From Ascaris suum (taxonomy: Eukaryota; Nematoda; Chromadorea; Rhabditida; Ascarididae): DNA of 64,000 nt. The notes beneath the pieces are model-generated. The model was not told the origin of the DNA. It did no database searches and saw nothing but the letters and a program-made list of their open reading frames with translations. The stretch covers positions 5,463,601-5,527,600 of the forward strand of contig CM024173.1 of the NCBI GenBank assembly GCA_013433145.1, read 5' to 3'. Both the position numbers and the translations under genes were made by a program. Positions 46,988 to 59,893 of this stretch are shown piece by piece (within the stretch, counting starts at the first letter, position 1; each line of letters starts with the position of its first letter).

Positions 46988-49506
46988 AATCGCCTTGCCT
47001 TCGCTTTGTGTTCTTCGTTTTCCGACTGCATGGAATAACATGGTTTAATCTTCGTCAGTGATCCTCTCATTGTAGAGAAGACGGCAACTTATCTCGTACC
47101 TATGGTCGTGGGATTTTGATCGCCATTGCTTTTCGTGACTAGTTGCTGCGCCTTGTCCGTTGTGCTTTTTTCACGTAAAGGGATACCACGTTGTGCAGGG
47201 ACCGCGTTCGGGATAAGAAAGATGTGCTAGCTGCACAAGGCGCTCAGTTTTCGCAAAAATATGCTGCCAAATTTGGCTAGCACGTAACATTTTATTTGGA
47301 AGCAATTTTTGGGAAGTGGACTGCGAAAAGTGACCATATATGCGTTGCCGTATTCGTGGCGTATTGCCGCATGGAAGTGTATCGCAGCTGGAATCATTTG
47401 TATCAGTTTTTGCTAGTTGTATTTTTTCGTCTTTCATGACTCGTCATTGATTTATGTCTGGATGAACGCTGAATTTCTTCAAGCGATTTGAAATTAACCA
47501 TCATTGATACTCAATTAACGAAAGCGCGTTAATCTCTTGTTACTTAACAGAATTGAAGACGTTACGTTTGCAATGTATCGAAAAGAAGGTATCACGTGAT
47601 CCACAGAATAAGAGCACTTCTTTTCAGAACAGATGTTCGCTCCTTCGCGCATGTTCGTGTAAATAAATTCCATCATCAAAGTTTCTGAGGGTATATCCTC
47701 AAACGTGCATGTCTCGGATGTTTGCATTTCGCGACTGTAATAGCACTGGAATTCCAATAAGAGTGGAGTTTCCGTTTGAGAAAACTTCCTTCGCATACGT
47801 ATTTGCTCCAGCGATTTGATTCGAAGTGTTTATTCTCCGTGCAGTCGGTGGTGAGGTATGTAAACGGGTTCCTTCTCTACACTTTTGTGACTTTTGTAGG
47901 TCTATTGCAAAATTGTCACAAGAAAGTGCATGATGGCGACGTCCAGTCCATGTGCTTGTGTGCGCCTGTCTCTCCGTTGTCAAATTTCAACTCGAAGAAG
48001 CCGAAACTTTTTTTTTGCTGCAAAATTTATCAGGAATATGTACACTAGTGGGACGATGCGAACTTTCTCCATTGATTTGGGAGTTTTGCGGAGGAGCTAT
48101 AGGTATTAGAGCTGAAATTTCACGTGTACCTTACACCAGTCCTACTTTCATTTTGCTCTGGTTGGGTCTCAGAAGACAAAATTTTTGTGGATAATTTGCG
48201 TAGGTGATATTCCATGTGGGTCTTATTCTGTATATTCTGTTTGTTGGTAAATTATGGATTTAGCTCGTTGATGAAGCGGGTCGAAAGAAAAGCGCATCTC
48301 ATGCCAGCGTCTCTGCCTTCTCCACCTGTTTGTATATCTTGCCTTGTCCGTTTTATTGACCACTTTGGTGTGGGATGTTGATACGAAAGGGGCTGTGATG
48401 GGCACTGTTCTTAGTGATAGTAAAGTTCAGGCAACGTTCAGTCTACTGAAGTCTTGCCGTGCGTCCGTCATCTCTCTACCATCTAGTGCATAAAACTGTG
48501 GATTTCATTTTCGTGCTTCATGGCTGTTTTCCATTTCTCTTTGTGATGCATCATTAGGGGATGGGTATTTTGGATGGTCCCATATTTACTAATTTTCCTT
48601 TATATTTCCAGTGTGGTGGATATTTGTTCTCAATTAAACTTGTTAGCTTCTAACGCACTTCGCCGTTTTTTATATTAACACGTACCTTCTGCTTCCGCTG
48701 ACAACTCATGTGAACTTACCGGAGTATTGATTGTTTGGGCAGTTGTGTCTGCTTACATGTCAAAAGTACTGTGATTGAATTCAGCGGTTTCCTCTTCTGG
48801 AACGGTCGTCAGAAACTGGAAATCAACAAGTGTTGACTTGGCGATGCGTGATACTTATGGTGCATTGTCGGCGATAGCCGCATGTGTAATCCTATCTTCA
48901 TTTGGCGTCAATGCCCAAATGAATACTGTGATTCGTCGGGTTTCTGTGCAGTGTAACCTGTCGGCTTACCTGTAGTTCTGCCGATGATTGCTTCTGCGTT
49001 GTCCTATGTGCTTTTTAAATAAGCTGATTTGTGCCATTTATTTCGTGCTTGGTGACTGCTTATTTTGATCAACGCGCAATATATTATTATGTCCTCATCT
49101 AATCGTGAAATGCGTCTTGAACTTTGGACTGAACATCGTATGGCTTGAGCTTTTTGGCAATATTCAACAGGTACTCGATTGAAGAACAAGAGTGATGGCA
49201 AAGTCGGTTTTTGTGGCAGTGTCCATGGGTAAGTGGGAATGGATGGTACGGATAACGTTAAGGTGCATCCGCAGTGGATTAGACAACAGCATGGCGTGTT
49301 TTTAGCAGAACTCGGAAGCACAGATAATTTATTATTGCAGTAATCTCCCTCTTAATCTTCTTTGCATAAAAGAAACGTCTAAGCAAGACTTGGACTGGGT
49401 GCCATCCTTGAAAGAACTTAGGACGGCCCATACAAAAGCATTTAACTAGCACGAACACTGTATGTCTTACTCATATTTTGGATTCCACAGGGAGATATTC
49501 CACGCA

Positions 49507-49548
49507 GATACAGCTGTTGCAGATAGCTGTATCTGCAACAGCTGTATC
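49507..49548. other. Perfect 19-base hairpin
   Basis: GATACAGCTGTTGCAGATA and its exact reverse complement flank the 4-base loop GCTG. A third, direct copy of CTGTTGCAGATACAG follows at about 49558. Confidence 0.92.
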
Positions 49549-49874
49549 TTACTCTAACTGTTGCAGATACAGCCAGCTTGAAGCTGTCAACACGTGTGAA
49601 TTTCAGCTCCGATGAGGTGTTTATCAGTACTTCTGATGCGATTCGTTTGCCTTCGATAAGAAATTTCCAATCCACCTCGCTTATCTTATCTTAGAAGCTT
49701 TTGGCTCTCGCTGCAAAACGAAAAACGTGATCAGCATATCATTTGGTCCTACAAAATTGTAATCTTATGGCCATACATGCCTCTACATCATTTGCTTCAG
49801 AATTTCTGACATAAAATTTCTTAACTGAAAACTTATTCCTTTATATAAAAAGATCTTGCCTACGACAGCGCTAG

Positions 49875-49946
49875 TAGACATCAGTTCTCAGAATGTCTTA
49901 GACATCAGTTTTTTAGGACTAGTAGACTTCAGTTCTCCAGAAGAAT
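49875..49946 (+). repeat. Three-copy 24-base tandem repeat
   Basis: TAGACATCAGTTCTCAGAAT (49875), TAGACATCAGTTTTTTAGGA (49899) and TAGACTTCAGTTCTCCAGAA (49923) begin units with a period of 24. Confidence 0.82.
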
Positions 49947-50188
49947 GTTTTCGATTTCAGGAACAAATACTACCTCTCTGGATTCGGCTCGCTTTGAAAT
50001 GCTTAAATACTGTTCTTTAACATTGCTTCTCCCCTAGAATCTTTGGTTCATAAAGGTCAACTAAGGTGTCGAAATTAACGAAGTTTTATCACCTCATATA
50101 TGGCTGGCGGCATTTGTTTTGATAAGCGGATAGAAAATAAGGCTGCCAAATACCCAAAGTATACGAGACTTGCGTAAAAACTTCTCAC

Positions 50189-50390
50189 GGATGCGAAGGT
50201 GGAGGGGAAGGGAGGGGGATTTCTACGAATTTGCTCGACAGGAAGACGCAAGTGCTGTGAATCCATAGTGCAATGAAGAAAAGCAGAATGTTCGACTTTT
50301 CTATCCCACTCGTAACTGTCAACTCTTTGCGAAAACGCAGATGTAAGCGGCACAGCGTCTATTGGTTCCGCTGGTGGGATTTCGTAACAT
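50189..50390 (-). pseudogene. Possible C-lobe exon of the kinase relic
   Basis: An open stretch with EIPPAEPID and later VEQIRRNPPPF resembles FPPEVPIS and VEEIKRNPFF near the end of NDR catalytic domains, with FLHC where the family has RFCC. The donor TCC|GTGAGA is plausible. The acceptor was not identified. The assignment rests on short motifs. Confidence 0.45.
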
Positions 50391-50772
50391 GCGGTTGAAA
50401 TCCGTCGAAAGCAACGTCTGCGAGCATGTGACGGACAGTGGAAGAAACTGCAGGTGTTTATGCATTCAACTGACTGCCGCTGTGTTAGTCTCAGTTGTAA
50501 ACCATCAAAGTGAAATTTCCTGCACCAATATAATATGGGAGATGATCTCACGCAAAAATATTCGCGCTTCCTGATCATCCTTTATCTCAGAAAGACGTTT
50601 AAAGGTGTCACGGAATTGCAAATGAACTCTGTTCCAGGACCAGCATGGCATGAGCACGAAATGAGTAGTTTCAACAACTGACCACTTCTTGAATATGGTT
50701 CAATCACTTGCCACAGCAAGTCGCAGTGGCGCTATCGCATATGCTGCAACCTGCTGTAAGTGAACTTGCGAG

Positions 50773-50829
50773 GTCATCCAAATCAAGAATGTGGTCGGGA
50801 AGCGTGACTACATAAATGCTAGTTACCTG
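50773..50829 (+). other. Tyrosine-phosphatase-like motif fragment
   Basis: One plus-strand frame reads VIQIKNVVGKRDYINASYL. DYINASY is the substrate-recognition motif of classical protein tyrosine phosphatases. The frame continues without further family motifs and no partner exon was found, so this is a short relic or a coincidence. Confidence 0.25.
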
Positions 50830-51413
50830 TCATGCAAATTTGGTGGCAACTTACGCACCACATTTATCATTCATCTATTGCACGCACTTAGTATGGAGGC
50901 GGAAGGAGGGTATGATAGCAGCTGCATTCGACGTACTTTTGAGCGAAAATCTAGTGGAGCTGATCGCTTCGAGCAACAGCACAAACGACAGGAAAGTCAT
51001 GCGTGAAAATCCCTCGTGCAATAAATATTACAGCGATACGCATAAATGTGACAAACATTTTCGCACATAGCCATAGAGCAAGTAGGATGAAAGAGCACAC
51101 AGACGTCAATATCATTCTTCTCTCCAAGAATCTCCACTTGAACACTGGCGGCTTAAACATATAAGCAAATAGTAACGAGAGTTCGCGAACTTTATGCTGA
51201 GGAAAAAACGGATTCTTTTAAAAGAAGGAAAGGGATGGATGAATGCAACAACTGCACAACATCGCTAAGCATGTTCCTTTTCCTTCTGGACAGAAGTTCT
51301 ATGGATGCCTAACTGCAAGTGAAAAGATATGGACTGTTCTGATGTATAAACCTGGTCACTTAAGCAGCTGAGGAAATCAAAAACACCTGAAAAATAATAA
51401 GAAAAAGGCTTAC

Positions 51414-51589
<176 letters not shown>

Positions 51590-52155
51590 TCATGCTTCTC
51601 TTCGGAAAACAAAAATTCATTTAAAGCAAACAACATAACATGTAAAGAGAAAATGAGATGGTTCCCACCCCCCCCCCCCCTCCCTCCAAAAAAACGACGA
51701 AAACCTAGAAGACAGCAGAGAAGAAAGAAAAAAAGGTACGTTAAATATCCTCCTCTTCGTCTCACTATTCGATTAACTAGGGGCATTATGCTAAAAGAAT
51801 TCGCATAGCAATACAACGCTGTTTTAGCGAACAGTTTTCATCAGCAGCCATAAATGAAACAATTAAAAGTGATTGAGACTCCATTGTTGATGAACGTTGT
51901 CCAGTGGGAAGCAGGAAATGTCGGACAAAAGCAGATGCACATATTTACATCTACCTTATCGGCCCCACCAAAGTTTTATGCAGAGAAATACTACCATCGG
52001 TGAGCGCAGTTACGACCCCAGCAAGCATTCTATATTAACGGGAACGACATCACTATTATTATCTCTCAATCACTGATTTCAATCAACGCTTAATTGCAGC
52101 ATAAAGATATGAAAATATTGTAGCAGAAAAGCGGAATGATAAAAAAAAAACGAAC

Positions 52156-52310
52156 TTTGGCGTAGAGGAAGGGATTATCCGGTTTAATATCACGGTGAAC
52201 AAAGCTGAGATGGTGGATCGCCTGAATGGCTCGTGCCGCCCCCGCAATACAGACTTTTGTCACCTCTTCAGATAGTGTATCTTTTTAAACAAGCAGAGTC
52301 ACCATATTGC
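52156..52310 (-). pseudogene. NDR-type kinase relic, catalytic-loop exon
   Basis: Acceptor AGTTTGCAG, probable donor AAA|GTTCGT, 155 bases. TAA at 52287-52285 replaces a conserved Lys codon before KDTLSEE. HRDIKPDN is intact (about 52197-52174), followed by PFLYAK where the family has LLLDAK. Confidence 0.82.
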
Positions 52311-52549
52311 CTGCAAACTAATCACTTTATTTGTGGCCATTTGAAGCGCCTCATCAAACAGTATTTTTTCTTCGGCCAAAAGAGGTATGTTGTGAGGGCC
52401 AAGAACTTCTGCAGTTCCACTGCGTTCAGTCCTACAGTGCAAATACCTTTGCTAACCCTTCCCCCTGTCGCACAAACCAGTCGCTTTTGGATCCCCATAC
52501 ACTTCCTGAACCTCATAATATCGGAGCCTTCTGCAGCCTCAGTTACTTA

Positions 52550-52599
52550 CTGCCTTTCGCTATCCATTATCTTGTGCAATATTTCGATGGCAGCACTTC
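52550..52599 (-). pseudogene. Possible displaced VAIK-lysine exon relic of the kinase
   Basis: Reads SAAIEILHKIMDSERQ, like the family YAMKILRKADM...EKEQ, and ends at the same codon boundary where the helix C exon should begin. The catalytic Lys would be Glu. It lies between the helix C and catalytic-loop relics, which is out of order, and the donor lacks its G (CAG|TAAGT). It could be a remnant of a local exon duplication or chance. Confidence 0.3.
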
Positions 52600-53116
52600 C
52601 TAGACTCCGTGAAAACATCTAAGTCTCCCATTCACTTGATGCTAGAGCTGTTACCGTTAGGAAGGACTTGAATCCAATAAACTGCTAAATCCACTGCTAC
52701 CTGAAAGAATTCCTAAGACACGGGCAAGCCAGGTTCCTCAAAGTATCCCAACCAATTCTACAGCTCACTGAGGGAGAGGAGGATGCACCCGCTACCGCCA
52801 CAGTTTTTCCACAGAGCTTGTGTCATACCAGATACGGCTACATGAAATCTTCAAGCTCATTATCCTCCTTAAAAACGGAATTCTCAAGACTGTGGCCAAA
52901 TGAAACAAAAATAACATTGAATTATTCTATTTGTGAATGACGCAAATCTAAAAGCTAGCAACTTTATTACTGCTGAAACATTGTGAAGGATATAAGCTGA
53001 GACATTCCAAGAAAGACGTGCATAGAACGATCTTGTGAAACACTCTGTTATCATTTTGACCTCTTAAATAACACTCATTTTGGCAAGAAGCGGTTACTAA
53101 TGACGGAAAGATGCTA

Positions 53117-54461
<1,345 letters not shown>

Positions 54462-54731
54462 CCCAATATATCTGAACGAACTTATTTCTATTCTCAAAAA
54501 CACAACCTTCCTCTTAAAGATGCCATTGTACCTCCTTCCTCCCTATACAAACTTCTCATTGGGAAGCGTTTGTACTGGCGTCTCTACGATACTCTCTGCA
54601 AACGTATACCCTGGTCGCGAAACAAAATCGATGATTGCTGCTCGAAGGATGTTGTATGTTGCAATGACTGCAACATCTGCGGCACTCCGTACCTAGGGGA
54701 AATGGGCTACTCCCTTGTAAAAAAGGGTTAA
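54462..54731 (+). pseudogene. Retroelement relic with GIY-YIG-like endonuclease motif
   Basis: A continuous frame reads LKDAIVPPSSLYKLLIGKRL, then a Cys-rich segment DDCCSKDVVCCNDCNICGTP and YLGEMGYSLVKKG, then a stop. The order (basic Leu-rich stretch, paired Cys, Y-x-G-E-x-G) resembles the C-terminal GIY-YIG endonuclease region of Penelope-like and related retroelements, where the usual string is YIGETGRPL. Catalytic Arg and later residues are missing after the stop. No reverse transcriptase was found upstream, so this is a truncated fragment. The family assignment is by motif memory only. Confidence 0.5.
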
Positions 54732-57700
54732 TAAACATTGAATTATCCACTTCATCCGAGCACTTCTCTAAGGTACTCATCAAACGTGTAAAGGACCTTC
54801 ACGACAACAAAAATATCACGGCCTCTATTCACGTCTTACCTCGAGGGAAAGAAGCTATGTTTTCTCGTAAAACCATGAAGCGCACTTCATCGCCATTCGT
54901 TCACCATCTCTCAGCAGGAACTTGCAGATGTAAACCCTCCAAAACCTTTTTCCTCTTTTGAAGTTTTTCTTCGTAAATATAGACGCTGAGATTCCCTACA
55001 GACATACCCGCTTTCTGCTATTCCATTTCGTCGGTTGTCAACTATACCTTGCGTGGTTTTTAAGCTCTTATCGCATTCACTCCTCCCCCTTGGAACTTCA
55101 GCTCAAAGATAAAATTATATTGCTCCTACTCGTTGCTAGCAAAAATAATCAAGAATCACAACCAAAAAACATGACGCGTATTTGGTTGGATCCGCAATAC
55201 TTCTGCATATACACGACCAAAAGTGATTTGAAACGCATCGACTGATAAACAAACTCCTTTCTATCCGAATAGAAAAAACACCTCTCAAAATGTCTCCCTC
55301 TGCCAACAACTTTAGGTGACGTAAAATCCGAGACGGTAGAATATCGCTTATTACATTTGAGCTGTACTTTTAGAAGCCATCCTTACGAATGAGAACATAA
55401 ATCGGCATGACGGTGCTACCTTTTGTGAAGTGGGCAATTCAATGTCTCACATGTGCTTCGTTCAACAACTTGTAAATTGATGCACCTTACCGATCATTCA
55501 GCAGCAAGCCATCTGACGGGTGGTGAAAAATACAACGTTCTTCATCCTTCGTTCTTCCCTCTTCCCTGTGAAATGAAAAACCCATTTATTTTTATTTATT
55601 AGCAAACAACCAATAACAATACAGCATAAGGGAACAGGCACATCAGATGTAGGAGAGGAAGGAGTAAGCGTAGAAAAAGACATGAAAGAAACTACACAAA
55701 TATCTTCGAATCAAGCTATAATCCAAGCTATGAGTACCACCTCGTAACTGCACCTACTTCGTGAACGAAAGCACTGCTGTTTTCGCAGCAAAATCTATAG
55801 CATCGGGATGATCAACACATTCAGGCGTAAACAAAAGTATTAGCATACCCCTTCCTGTAACCTTCAAATTACACACACATCTGCTTTCTCTTAAAGTGCA
55901 TTTGGCAAAAAAAAATAAATCGAATCAAATAATACCCTTGTAAAGGCATGGAGAACATCGCATCAACAGAATTCAAGAGCCAGGAATTTTTTGGAAAATG
56001 ATAGCGAATAGATGCTTCTTTTTCTTTCCTCATACCTCTTAGCATATAATTGTTGCATACCGAAGAATGTGGGTAGAAAACATCATCTCCCCTCGAATCT
56101 ATCATATCGGTGGTGTATCTCTATACAGCGATGTTCTCCTCTGTAAAAAAATCTGTGAATTGAGTGAAGGACAATACAATTACAAGAGAAGCAGAAATAT
56201 AAAGGAAATATAAGTGAAGCATAACTAGACAACACGAAAATGAATGCAAAAGAAAACACAATGATTGAGTGTAGTACGATAAGCAAAATAACATCAAACA
56301 TATGTTTCGCAACTGTATTCAATGAGCAATGAAACAGCGAGCAAATGGTTTCAATCAATAAGCCAATGCAGCAGAAATCGGGAACAACCGCACAGTCATC
56401 ATTTGGAGAACGAACATTGAATACACGCGAACATGCCACCTCTCAAACATCAAGCAATACTATTATAGTATTGCCTGTGTTGTGCGACGCATCGCTGCCA
56501 GTCAAACGGGACCAGGAAAAGAATCTCTATTCTCATCAAACAGACCTAGGAACAGGATCTCCATGCTCATCCATCTCCTCCGAACAACTTCGCGTCACTC
56601 GAAAAAAAAAAAACAACAATCGGCCTACCCGACATTTTCATGTTCTAAAGCAGAACAGTCAATAATGAAAGTCAAATCAAAACTTCCAGGCAAATAAATC
56701 ATTTTGCACTCATTCCACGACTCCGCAGCCACATGTTCTTTTGCAGATGTCCACCATGTCCAAGTATCAGCAAGTATTATTTCATCGAATATCAACTGAA
56801 CTCTCGAAAATGAAGGAAACACTTTGGGATTTCGCAATCGTAGTCAATCTCTTCAGCACAACCAGAGGATATGTAACGAAACTTCTCGAAAGTGGCCTGA
56901 GGAGATATTTCAAACTGGGTTTGAATGCCCATCGAGAAGTTGCGAAAATGAGGATGATTTGGAATGTTTAGTCAGTGTTAGCAGCTGCTCATCATATCTT
57001 GAACCCTACCGCAGATTTGCAGTTTTTCAAATGCAATCTGAATATTCCATGAAACTGAATGTGAAATCATTGATTTATTAGAGGATGTTGCTCGCGGATT
57101 TGCAATGCCAACAGTATTGCTTTTCTGTAAGAAGCACTTGATCTTGCATTCAATTCAAGCAGTGTGCGAGAGAGGATGCGTCAACCAGCAAGTAGGTTCC
57201 TATCATCGTATGTTTACGATAACTTCATTTCTTCTGTACAAAGGAAACCCATTACAAATGAAATGGATAACAGTTTTATGAGAAGGAAATGAGCCCATTC
57301 CCACGGCCAAACACTTCAGCCATAAACCTTGCACTATCACAACTATATGTGTTTTTGCTTTTCATGCACAAGGATGTGCACCTTTGTCGATGCACATTTG
57401 CTGCCACTAAGCAGCTTATATAGTGCGGAAGATATTACTCAATCCAACGACGCAGTCTCTTCAAGTTGAAAGGTCTCGCTTTGCGAATGATCCGATCAAC
57501 TTCCGCTAATAACAGCATCGTTGCAACTTCATAAATTTCATGCAATGTTTAAGCATGAGATCGCTCAAACAGCGAAAAGTGCCCGAATAATTCTTCAAAT
57601 AGTAAGCGGTTCCCTGCCGGGATCATAAAACAAAATCTGCTAGTAAGCCTAGATCCAACTGGCAGCTACCTTCATTATTTCCAATTGCCCATTAAAATCC

Positions 57701-59893
57701 ACCTTACTTCTACAGCCAGCTCAAATCTATAGCCAACTGACCTGCGCTACCAAAATGAAAAGAAAATCTGTTAACTGTACCGAAACCTTTGACGAGGCTG
57801 AATTGCGCAGGAACCTTTCAGCACGTCCGAATATCAGCTAGCAGACGTCTCCAGCTTATTCTTGATCACTACCACTCGTAAGCTTCGCTGCTGGCGCTCA
57901 AGCACTCAACGTGTTTGCTGAATCAAACGATTAGAACGAAGTCAAAACAAACAAGCAAACAATGTCGGAAGTGAGAAATTAACAAACGAGCGCATTTAAA
58001 TAAATGAAAGAAAAATGAAGAGAGCAAACAAAAAACACATGGGATGGGAAGGGGTAGGAGGAACCTGAAATAAGATTATAACCTGAAATAAGATTATAAC
58101 ATGGAAACATGAATAAGCGTTATATTAACAAAGTGCTAAGTGTAGAACGAAATCGAATTTCAGACTTTTAAAACCTACCTCTCGTTCCGTTCTTCGAAAT
58201 ACTTGCCCGTGAACACTCCTCTTTGCTGTCTCGTCAGCGCCTAAAACTAATAAATTTGGTAAAATCGTGCTAAGAATCTGTAACGCTTAATAATGAAAGG
58301 GGAAAAAACAGACGTGGGAAGAAGGGAAAAGGATGTGGAAGCAAGAAAAAATATATGTATCGTATACATATAAGTAACATATACTTATATATACATAAAT
58401 TTACAGCTTAAGCATACGAGCATACACACATATGAAGACGACCCTGAATAGTATTCAGTGCAGAAGCGATATGCTCCCCAACAAGCACAGTGAATGAAAG
58501 GAATAAGAGCCCCTATGAAGACAAGATGCGGAGGTCACAAATATTCTGTTATAAAGAGTAGAAGACCGCAAACACAAACATACCTAACACTTCATTTCTA
58601 CAGGCCAAAGACAGCGACCTGAATAATGAAAACTAAAAGCCTTCTTTCATTTACAACGGTTCCCTGTTTAAGACTCCGAATGAGTAAATTACTTGCTAAT
58701 ACCGAAAGACCACAGCCGCATTAATTGCAGAAAAAAATAATAATTCAAAATCATTGCTAAGGAAAAAGAGAAATTCAATGTCCGTTAAAAATACTTCAAA
58801 ATCATCGCAACGAGAAAAGAAAGTCGAAAAATATAGATAACGAAACAAATAAGGAAAAAAACAAACGCAAATATAAGAACGCATTCTCGACAGTAATCCT
58901 CGATTGCAACCAAATAGTGCGCCGCTACTAGAGAGGTGTACACCGCCGATGGAAACCAGCAACGACGACAATCTATGCCTAGGTCAAAAGAAGTGTTGGA
59001 CGCTAGATGCGTCCCCAATTCTAGTGAATGTGATCTTCAATAGCCTTCATAAGTGGGTGTCAGCGTAACCAGGCAAAGAAAAGACTCTATGCTGGTAGCG
59101 TTCTGTAATTTTTTTTTTTGTCTGATAATAAAAGTGCTCAACAGCGTTGTGGACAAGTCTCGAGGATTTCATAGCGACTGCGATATTCACTTTCTTGATA
59201 TGTGCTTTAGCTTAGGTAGTTGGCGTAGAAACCGAAAGTTGTTCTAATTACGGCACGGCGTTGGTAGCTTGTTTCAAATTAGATGCTTATCAATGGAACG
59301 ACTGCAGCTAAAATTGACCTCCTATATGGGATAGTACTACCTCGAATGACGTATATTCATAAGTGGAAGAATTCCTCTCAGCGTTTTGAAAAAAAAAAAA
59401 AATTGCCCACTCTTTGGTAATTCTCATCCGCTTTCTATCTTAAAATTCAAAATTATGCATGGGTGTGCAGTCGTTGCACATGTTGCACATATGTTGTTTC
59501 TCCTGCGTGCTTTTCACACAAGCTTTATACATCCCCATCTACACTGGAGCTCTCTATATCAGGTAGGTCTCTCCCCGGAGAGTAGTGAAATATACCACTA
59601 ACCGGGGCATTCATTGAAATAATACGATGCATAAGCAGCATCCAAATTACACCTAACATAGTACTTAAAATCGAACACGATTCAACATAGCTAATTCAAC
59701 TCATAACATTCGATATACGCGTCTAAAAAGAAAAAACACACACACATCACCACCTGTGCGATGTCGATTGCTATGAAATACCGAACTTAGCGCACATTTG
59801 TAAAATACAAAATATACTGACAGGTAATTTATCGATCTTTCAGAGGGTATACACATGGCGCATGCGACCTGCAGACGTTAATGTGATCTGATA
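54732..59893. other. No supported gene
   Basis: A+T-rich sequence with short open frames. A 17-base tandem pair (CCTGAAATAAGATTATAA) is near 58063-58098, and an AT palindromic tract is near 58353-58400. A plus-strand candidate at 56741-56971 after TTTTGCAG has no recognised domain or partner. Confidence 0.5.

Larger units (their letters stand above)
46988..50188. other. No supported gene
   Basis: Short open frames only. It contains the hairpin at 49507-49548 and the 24-base tandem repeat at 49875-49946. Confidence 0.5.

Noticed and set aside
50075..50578. 167-codon minus-strand open frame as an intact single gene
   Set aside because: Only its middle part resembles kinase sequence, it contains a good splice donor at 50188, and the rest has no coding character.
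50700..50805. Minus-strand string TLPDHIL ... LTAGC resembling the missing kinase region GTPDYIA ... YTAAC
   Set aside because: About one third identity over 25 residues with several stops nearby; could be chance.
51940..51980. TLVG-like string resembling the kinase activation loop on the minus strand
   Set aside because: It lies between the catalytic-loop and activation-segment relics, out of order, and has only four matching residues.
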